The translations under genes and the position numbers were made by a program. The notes under the pieces are model-generated. The model was not told where the DNA came from and ran no database searches. It worked only from the letters and a program-made list of their open reading frames with translations. A stretch of 39,643 bases of DNA from assembly GCF_000003605.2 (NCBI RefSeq), contig NW_003106600.1, positions 287,884 to 327,526 on the forward strand, written 5' to 3'. How positions within the stretch are numbered: the first letter of the stretch is position 1; each line of letters starts with the position of its first letter. This DNA is from Saccoglossus kowalevskii. Taxonomy: Eukaryota > Hemichordata > Enteropneusta > Harrimaniidae. Below, piece by piece: positions 32,730 through 39,643 of this stretch.

Positions 32730-33193
32730 GTAAGACTTTTAATTTCTGTACGTTCGTTTTAACAAGATTCATTCTTCCTAAAATGACATTGCCGATTATT
32801 CCTTTCAAAGTTTTGTCTGAAATGGGGACTTGAATGTTGGTGTGTGCGTGTACGCCCGTTCAATGTCATTTCTCAGAATGCCTAGATCAACTTAAAGTCA
32901 CGTCATGATGATAGTTTAGTTTATTTTATTTTATTTATGATAGTTTATTGAAACTTTTCATCAATCATTCAATCAAACTTTTGACGTATTGACATCTCTT
33001 ATGGTGGGTTAAATAATTTTTATCTCTAACTAGAATTTTTTTCGCTTGGCTCATTTTGTTATTTCTTTGAATATTTTTTTAAAATTTGCCATTCTTTAGA
33101 AGCCTTCAGTGTAATTAATTTATCATTATTAATTCATGTACATATATACATTTGAGGACACTGTTTTCACCTATGCTTTCCTATACCCTCAAG
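32730..33193 (+). other. Ank: Intron within UPA
   Basis: A 464-bp T-rich intron. Nothing else is visible. The acceptor (TTTCCTATACCCTCAAG) is a less usual AAG but is fixed by the reading frame. Confidence 0.85.
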
Positions 33194-33445
33194 GTTTTAG
33201 ATGGCCGACCACAATACCTAGAACTTGCTGGTAATTTAGTGCCAGTACAAAAATCTGGAGAACAGCTTCATCTCAATTTCCACGCCTTCCATGAAAACCG
33301 CCTGCCATTCTTCACCCGTGTGCGCGACCAGGGACAGGAGCCTTGTGGTAGACTATCGTTTATGCGGGAGCCAAAAGTTGGCCGTGGATTACCTCCGCAG
33401 AAAGCCATCTGCAATTTGAATATAACTATTCCTGAGTATGTTAAG
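33194..33445 (+). CDS. Ank: Ankyrin exon: UPA domain, second part
   Basis: A 252-nt phase-0 exon ending at GTAAGG. It encodes [20 protein letters not shown], then [39 protein letters not shown] and [12 protein letters not shown]. The VLxGKPxY start, GNLVPxxKSG, ENRLPF and CNLNITxP are conserved UPA motifs. The Met codon at 33152 in an upstream frame is intronic. This is the last exon with clear family homology in the window. Confidence 0.97.
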
Positions 33446-34429
33446 GTAAGGTAAACCATTTGTCACTACTGACTTTTCTTCCAGTGCGAGTTAATTAATT
33501 ATTTGTGTATTTTTAAAGGTGTACGTCTCATGAATGTTTGTTACTGACTTTCAGATGAAGCTTCAGGTTCCTTTATGCATAGTTTCGTTACATGGCATTT
33601 CAAAGATGACATTTTGTGGATGAATATCATGTTTCTTATCATAGATGTGCTTCACTTTGCATTTTATGTGATGTTTGTTGTCTTGTTTACAATGTCCCTG
33701 CATTTTGAAACAATTGTATTAATAGTGTTGTTTTTTTTAGTTCAGCAATAGAAGCTTATTTGTTTTAATTGCTTGAAGGACTCCAATGTATCTTGTGAAG
33801 AAATTTATGAATATTCTGTGACCCTTTAATTCAGTTTCTCTATATACAACTTATCTGTCCAATCTGACTCTTGCTTCTTAAGCTATGCTACGCACAGCGG
33901 CCAAGCCAGCACGGTGATGAGCCAAGCACGGCGGCCAAGCCAGCACGGTGATGAGCCAAGCACAACTATTGAAACTTGACGATACAATGGAATCAAGCCT
34001 TGTTTGCATTTAAGTTCATTTCTTAATTATGAGGCACAACAACAAAAAGTTTGTGTTTCTGGTGTTCTTGTGATTGCAACAATCAAATGTGATCAAAACA
34101 ATCAAAAAAAAAAAATTTGTATTGTAATTCAAATAGAATTACAACAGCTGTATTTTTATTTCGATTACACCAACGCAAATTGGTACAATTACCAGCATAA
34201 AAAAATATACATTCACCAAAAAAACCCACCAGAAACATTTTTTTGTTGCTGAGTCTTTGTGTTTTTGATTTTCTGCACCTTAGACTTCTTGCTTTGCTTT
34301 TCTTTTCTTTTTAAACTGCTGGGCTCTCGTTGCTTCCTTGCATTTTGAATGTAGTATTACTGTGTGGTAGGCAGGCCTAACAGTGAAACTGACTTCTCTC
34401 TTCTCACCACTTATCAATTCATGGAAAAG
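33446..34429 (+). other. Ank: Intron after UPA
   Basis: A 984-bp intron with a perfect 34-bp tandem duplication (33898-33965). No candidate exon is supported. Confidence 0.7.
33898..33965. repeat. 34-bp tandem duplication
   Basis: Two copies, at 33898 and 33932, each starting CGGCCAAGCCAGCACGGTGA. The locally high GC stands out against the AT-rich intron. Confidence 0.85.
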
Positions 34430-34468
34430 GTCAAAAAAGAAGATGACACAACAAGTAGTGAGGATGAG
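34430..34468 (+). CDS. Ank: Candidate small exon: acidic linker after UPA
   Basis: A 39-nt phase-0 segment between a pyrimidine-rich tract ending in GGAAAAG and GTAAAT, encoding VKKEDDTTSSEDE. The preceding exon ends in phase 0 with EYVK. Acidic small exons directly after UPA are typical of ankyrins, which makes this the most plausible of the downstream candidates. Confidence 0.55.
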
Positions 34469-36028
34469 GTAAATTAAAGCTTTGATCTAGTGCCTTATCC
34501 AATAATGATGTCACTTCCTGTTTATTCAGGTGCATTGTGGGATTTGATGGTGAATTTCCATCATTCATTTAGATTGAATTTTTTAAAAAATTCGTTTGAG
34601 TTTTCAAATCTGAATTTTTTTATCCAAGGATATTTTTCAAAAAATGCACCTTGAATCGACACACACTGCATCATGTATTACTGGGCTAGTTGCGACAAAG
34701 AAATCAATGCCTTATATATGCTATATACTTCACTATTAAATCTTGCATGCATGCATGTAGACGATTACTGATTAATCTATATTCAGTTATTGATTTTATT
34801 TTGAAATTGAATTTATTATCCTTACTTAAGAACGAAAAGACCATAAATAAACTCAATTTAATGTTGGCAACTCTATTGTAGAAGTTTTTGTCTGACAGAC
34901 ATATTTAAATGTTTGACACTTTTCCTGTCAGGTTTGACCTCACTAAAATTTCTAAGCATTTTTGTCATTTTCTGATATTACTTTGATTTCTATGTTAATT
35001 TGGATCAATCAGACAAAACTTGAGATTGTTTGTTTCCATGGAAAATTGTTATACTTAACATGACTTTGAAAATTGGTCTTGCCTGAAATTCTGTACTACA
35101 TAAGGTGTTGGTTACTTTGATAGATTATGCACTACTAAAAGTAACAATATGAATAAATTTGTGTTTGTTTCATAGTTTTCTCTAATATTGATATGTACAT
35201 CGGGTTATGGGTCATTTTTAACAAAAAACATTGTTGTCAAGCTTAAAATAATATACATTATAATTATGCAAATTAATGGTACGTACCAAAAATTCAAAGT
35301 GCATGTGCATTTAAATGAATACTATTTTGTGAACAATCAAAACAATGTTTTTACAATGACTAGACCAGTACGTATACTTATGGAGAAAATGTTTAAAATA
35401 CATATGAATATTGTCGCTTTAGAATTCAGCACTTTTTTTCTGTGCATTATAATGTTACTGTTAAAAATTTATGCTAGTAAACTACGCAAACAATAGCAAT
35501 ATATCTGATATGCACCTGGGCATTATGTTATGTATGTACCTAGGCATTATTAGCTTATACACAAATATTAATCACATGCACACAGTAGTATATTGTAATT
35601 GGCAGTTAGTGTGTTTTGATCATGTATAATGGACTGAGCATGTTATATACTGCCCGTAGTAGTAGTAGCAGCAGCAGCGTTGATTTCATCCAGCTTTGGC
35701 TCTGCTCACTGAATGCGTTCAATCCAACCGCATGCAATCAACATATCCTTCCTTACAGTATTCTGCTCTTGATCATGCTTTCCTATCCCGTCCTGTCATT
35801 TCCTATGTGTGCTGTGATAGGTTGTGATTGTTGTCATGGTTACATGGAGGTTGTTGTCCTCGGTTAACAGTGCTTAGTGTTCCTCATCATAGTAATCCAA
35901 AATAATAAACATCATTTCCATGCTGCCTCCCAATTCTCGTCAGGCGGCTGAATATATATGTTTGTTTTGTTTGTGAATGGATGTCTGATATGCAAATTTT
36001 ATTTCTTTGTCTGCGATTGCTTCTATAG

Positions 36029-36049
36029 GAGACTATGGAAAAGGGAGAG
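36029..36049 (+). CDS. Ank: Candidate microexon ETMEKGE
   Basis: A 21-nt phase-0 segment between TTGCTTCTATAG and GTAGGG, encoding ETMEKGE. It would extend the acidic linker without changing frame. Too short to be certain. Confidence 0.4.
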
Positions 36050-37055
36050 GTAGGGGTTGAGTTTGTTGTCAAGGGACTTTTGTATTTTTGCGTGGGCTGT
36101 CTGAATTTTGTGGTTATTTCAGACCCTCCCTTGGCCATTTGTTGATGTACTTGTTTTCACCCTCCTCAGTTGCATTCTAGTGTGTATGTGTATTGTCGCT
36201 TCTTGTATTTGCTGCTGTCACCTCCATATGCAATGTTCAGACAGTCCACTCTCATGTTAGCTAGTTTCAAAATCTTGCTCAAGAAGTTGCTCGATTTATT
36301 CATAATTGCATTGTTTCTGAATATTAATAAATCATTCATTGCAACAATGTTTACAAAATTAATGATAGTTTCATAAAAGTTTCTCAAGATTTATCAAACA
36401 GTTAGGGGAGCTTTTTCAAATATGCTAGTTATACAGGTGTATCATTTTCATATTTATACCTCTTTATTAATAGTGTGTTAAATAATTACTTATCTGACCT
36501 TCTCTGAAACTAGTAGTACTATGTCTGTTTTAAGTAAATGTTTGAGTGTCTTACTAACATTGTAGTTGCATGGTAGATATTTTTGAAATGGACATATTAT
36601 AAATTTGTGTCTCCCCCCTATACTAAAATAGAAAATCAACTGTATCCATGTTTGTGTTGGTTACGAATGATGTCATATTGCAGTATTTTCTTAATCACTG
36701 ATATCAGACAGATACAAATAAATGGCGAGTCATAAAGTCACATGATATGACATGTAGAATTTTGCGTCTTTGAAAAGATTTGTTATGTGATCTTTATTTT
36801 CAATTCTATAGTGACTGTATTTGCTTTATTGAAGTGCATTTAAAAAGCACACATAAAAAAAAATACAATTATTGTATGCTCAATCACTAAAATTTGACTT
36901 ATTTTTGACCATCATAGACGTACCTCAGTGTGTTTTTACCAAATAAAGCATATACGGTATATTACATATAACAGTAAATTGATGTATTCGTAACAAACTC
37001 TTCTCTACAAGTTTATGATGTAGTCTTAACCTCCTTATATATATATAAAGTACAA

Positions 37056-37354
37056 GTAACCCTTTCAGTGCTGAAGACTTTTCTATAATATTTAAAAATC
37101 AAATTTCATAATTTCTTTACTTATTTATTTTCTAATTTTGAATCATATTGATGAAACTAGCCTGTCTCTATCAGCCATGATTCAAATGTCTGCACAATCT
37201 TGGTTTATATAATCATGCCATAATATTATTTATGGAATTTGATCAACTGCAGCCATGACAACGGCAGCCATGACAACGGCAGCCATGACAATGGCAGCCA
37301 TGACAACGGCAGCCATGACAATGGCAGCCATGACAACAGTGGTGAAAGGGTTAC
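37056..37354. mobile_element. Possible MITE with 12-bp terminal inverted repeats
   Basis: GTAACCCTTTCA at 37056-37067 and its exact reverse complement TGAAAGGGTTAC at 37343-37354 enclose 299 bp of AT-rich sequence plus the 15-bp minisatellite. No target-site duplication is evident, so this may be chance. Confidence 0.25.
37249..37338. repeat. Minisatellite, six copies of a 15-bp unit
   Basis: The unit is GCAGCCATGACAACG, with T for C at position 14 in copies 3 and 5 and a final A in copy 6. It sits inside the possible MITE. Confidence 0.95.
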
Positions 37355-37466
37355 TCTAGCTGTTAATTGGTATTAACAAATGTGTCATAAAATATCTTGG
37401 AATTATTTACTAACTATAACTATGACTAACCTACTTATTCTTTGTAACTTTTCCCATTATTCATAG

Positions 37467-37484
37467 CGGGAAATTTTTGAACAG
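37467..37484 (+). CDS. Ank: Candidate microexon REIFEQ
   Basis: An 18-nt phase-0 segment between a good acceptor (CTTTTCCCATTATTCATAG) and CAG|GTACTT. It encodes REIFEQ. The acceptor is strong and the donor moderate. Confidence 0.3.
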
Positions 37485-38813
37485 GTACTTATTCGTGTGC
37501 ACATATTCACCCCCCCCCCCACCCGAGTATAATCCCATCCTGCTGTAATTACCAAAAATTGTATCTCAAACCTTAAATCTTCCCGTCTGAAATCATATTA
37601 AAATGTGTATATTTATTGATTTAATTCGTCTGTATCGATATAATTGAGTTCAGATATTTGTCTTTATTCATTTTCCATGTAACTCAGGAAACCAGAAAAC
37701 CTTTAACGCCGGTATGAACTAGTCTTTTACCCACTCCCAGTAAAATTCATTGAATGAAAATTGCAGTTTATTTTTCAAGCATGTATGTAGCAAAATTATT
37801 TTGGTTTTAGTCAGTGGAACAAACTCAAATTCAAGATAAATTATTTGCAATTGCTCGTCTATAGTTGTAGCGACTGATTGTTCCTCATTGCTACTAATAT
37901 TATACATTTGATGCCTCACTATAGATTACTGTAGAACCATTTATTTTCACTATTTTGATAATTTGAGTATATTCACTGAGTTTTGAATTCATAAATTTGC
38001 CAAAGAAACAATGCATTATATTATTTTACCTGTTGACATGCTTTTAATTTAGCGTATTTTACTAATTTTTAACAAAATAAAACCCAGTGAATAATTAATG
38101 TATTAGCAGTATTGTAGAAACTAACTTGTTTTGTCTTGTAATGTTCTGTGCATGTTTGTTTGTTGCATTCTGTTTATTGTCTCCAGTAATGTCACAGTTT
38201 ATGCAATGCAGAACCTGTCCAGTAATGAAGTTGTATTTATTCTCATCTACTGTATATTCTACTTTACCACAACTTTTCAAATTCGGTTGTTAAAATATTT
38301 ATAGTTAAATTCACTTCTTTGGAATGGTGATTAACTTTTTAAAAAAAACCCATTGAATCACTGTGATATTACTGACGACCACGGTTTCTGCGTAGAATCT
38401 AGAAGAACACGTGCTGCATGCAGGTTTGGAATTTATCATTTTTTTTCTTGTATTTATATGAATTTCAGGCAAGATGGTTGGGTTGTTGCGGCAGACAAAA
38501 TAATAAATTCACGTCTGCCATGGTATTATGATTTATCTTATCTCCAAGATTCCAATATTTATATTAAATTTTATTCAAGTGAAAATATTCATTCTATTCT
38601 GGTTACTTGAAATTATCACAAATTAGTTGATTTGTTATGACTTTAAGTCATAAAAGGAAGCTTGTGCTATTTTGGACAATTTTGTTTCAATAATATGTAG
38701 TGAATTGAGTGTTTTACAGTACAAACATCTTGCCTGAGCTCTACCACATGAAAACTTCACTTCCAAATGTCAAAAACTCTGTTTTTTGTTTGCCTGTCAA
38801 TTGGACCTTGTAG

Positions 38814-38861
38814 TCTGAAATGTACATTCTTACTCCTGTTGAGGAGGACTTTAATCTTGAG
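38814..38861 (+). CDS. Ank: Candidate small exon SEMYILTPVEEDFNLE
   Basis: A 48-nt phase-0 segment between TTGGACCTTGTAG and a consensus donor GAG|GTAAGT, encoding SEMYILTPVEEDFNLE. Of the far-downstream candidates it has the best donor and the longest open peptide. Confidence 0.45.
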
Positions 38862-39031
38862 GTAAGTTGTCAAACAGTCTAAAGAACTTTCATTTTCAGC
38901 TAAAATTAGGAGATCATTGAATTGTAATATGATTGGTTGATTTTATTGTCATGTGATCAGCTAAATTGCAATTCTGATTGGATAGTTTTTCAACTTATTG
39001 ACCAATCAGCAATCTTCTTTGTATTTCAAAG

Positions 39032-39052
39032 GAGGAAGCTATCTGGTTTGAG
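39032..39052 (+). CDS. Ank: Candidate microexon EEAIWFE
   Basis: A 21-nt phase-0 segment between TCTTTGTATTTCAAAG and GAG|GTTTGT, encoding EEAIWFE. The donor is weak. Confidence 0.25.
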
Positions 39053-39398
39053 GTTTGTTGCACAGAATGTCTTTTATTCTTTTTTCACTTTAAGAATAAA
39101 TTTGCATGTTTTTCTTTTTGCCGAAAATGAAAAGTGAATTTGCCAGCATGTACAAGAAAAAGAAAAACGTCTGTTTGGTTTTCAATATTACCCCTAGTGT
39201 GAAATTTTGTCATTAAGAATTATGATTTATTGGCAATTGTATATGTGCTTCATTACCACTTGTTTTAACAATTGTTTTAGCCAATCACATTTCTGGAGAA
39301 ATGCATTTTACTCCTAAGATCATTGATATGCATGGCTGAAATGAAAGTTTTTTGGTTGAACTTAACCACATCTTGTCTCTTTTTACCTGCAACAACAG

Positions 39399-39425
39399 AA
39401 GGAATTTGAAAAATTTGCTGACGAG
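39399..39425 (+). CDS. Ank: Candidate microexon KEFEKFADE
   Basis: A 27-nt phase-0 segment between CTTTTTACCTGCAACAACAG and GAG|GTGAGA, encoding KEFEKFADE. Both sites are good. It would continue the acidic linker toward the death domain. Confidence 0.45.
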
Positions 39426-39588
39426 GTGAGAATCGGGCCCATATTTCAGTGACACGTTTTTTGTGCTCTTATTTTGATTTTTACAAGTGTGAGGTTTTGT
39501 TCACAATTGTTTGTGCTCCCCTTCACCACAGTACCGTTAAAGTTCCAATACAAGTTACTATTTTGTTCATGAGAGTAGATTATGCAAA

Positions 39589-39643
39589 GTCAAAGGACAG
39601 CTATCAGCTTAACTAATGTCAAAAGACAGTCATTAGCTTAACT
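39589..39643. repeat. 29-bp tandem repeat at the window edge
   Basis: GTCAAA(G/A)GACAG...AGCTTAACT occurs at 39589 and again at 39618, running out of the window. There may be more copies beyond. Confidence 0.7.

Larger units (their letters stand above)
34469..39643 (+). other. Ank: 3' intronic region with candidate microexons
   Basis: AT-rich sequence without any domain-bearing exon. It contains candidate microexons at 36029, 37467, 38814, 39032 and 39399, an AGT/AGC trinucleotide run near 35657-35680, a 15-bp minisatellite at 37249-37338, and a 29-bp repeat at the right edge (39589-39643). The other open frames here show no family features. The death domain and C-terminus are not in the window. 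Confidence 0.6.

Noticed and set aside
36123-36146. Another possible microexon (TLPWPFVD)
   Set aside because: Good acceptor but a poor GAT|GTACTT donor and composition unlike the acidic linker; it illustrates how easily such segments arise by chance.
38469-38522. 54-nt phase-0 segment after TATGAATTTCAG
   Set aside because: The donor ATG|GTATTA is weak and the peptide (ARWLGCCGRQNN...) does not resemble any ankyrin linker.

Overview
The window is a single-gene locus: the middle of an ankyrin gene on the + strand of an invertebrate animal. Codon-level matches to the canonical 24-repeat ankyrins, GT-AG introns of about 0.2-3 kb, AT-rich introns full of minisatellites, a 50-N scaffold gap and a family of short tandem-repeat-bearing transposons all indicate a draft metazoan genome. 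Some UPA-domain wording (the [10 protein letters not shown] stretch) and a ZU5 cassette exon recall vertebrate ANK2/ANK3, so an invertebrate deuterostome such as a hemichordate is my guess. The sequence alone does not exclude a lophotrochozoan.

Layout. 1-8235 is the intron upstream of ankyrin repeat 3; the start codon and repeats 1-2 lie before the window. From 8236 to 19908, fourteen exons encode ANK repeats 3-24. Nearly all are exact multiples of 99 nt and all begin and end in phase 0. From 20199 to 22715, two short acidic linker exons follow, with a possible 105-nt cassette exon between them. Exon 23136-25006 (1871 nt) is where a short linker to ZU5 would be expected. It instead carries nine tandem copies of a ~58-residue Asp-Gly-rich module, and is the most unusual thing in the window. 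From 25672 to 33445, eight constitutive exons plus one alternative exon encode the ZU5-N, ZU5-C and UPA spectrin-binding supermodule. From 34430 to the right edge there are only tiny phase-0 candidate microexons encoding acidic peptides. The death domain, if present, lies beyond the window.

The 24 constitutive exons sum to 5622 nt, or 1874 codons. Two ANK-repeat exons have single-base indels (100 nt instead of 99, 197 instead of 198) that break the reading frame and look like sequence or assembly errors. By family knowledge, the ANK solenoid binds membrane proteins and ZU5-ZU5-UPA binds beta-spectrin. The DG-repeat domain sits between these two halves and would act as a long spacer or an extra binding surface.

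Non-coding content includes two copies of a transposon with 157-bp internal tandem repeats (one ending 40 bp before an exon), a minus-strand LINE 3' fragment, at least ten intronic tandem-repeat loci, and an assembly gap with duplicated flanks.
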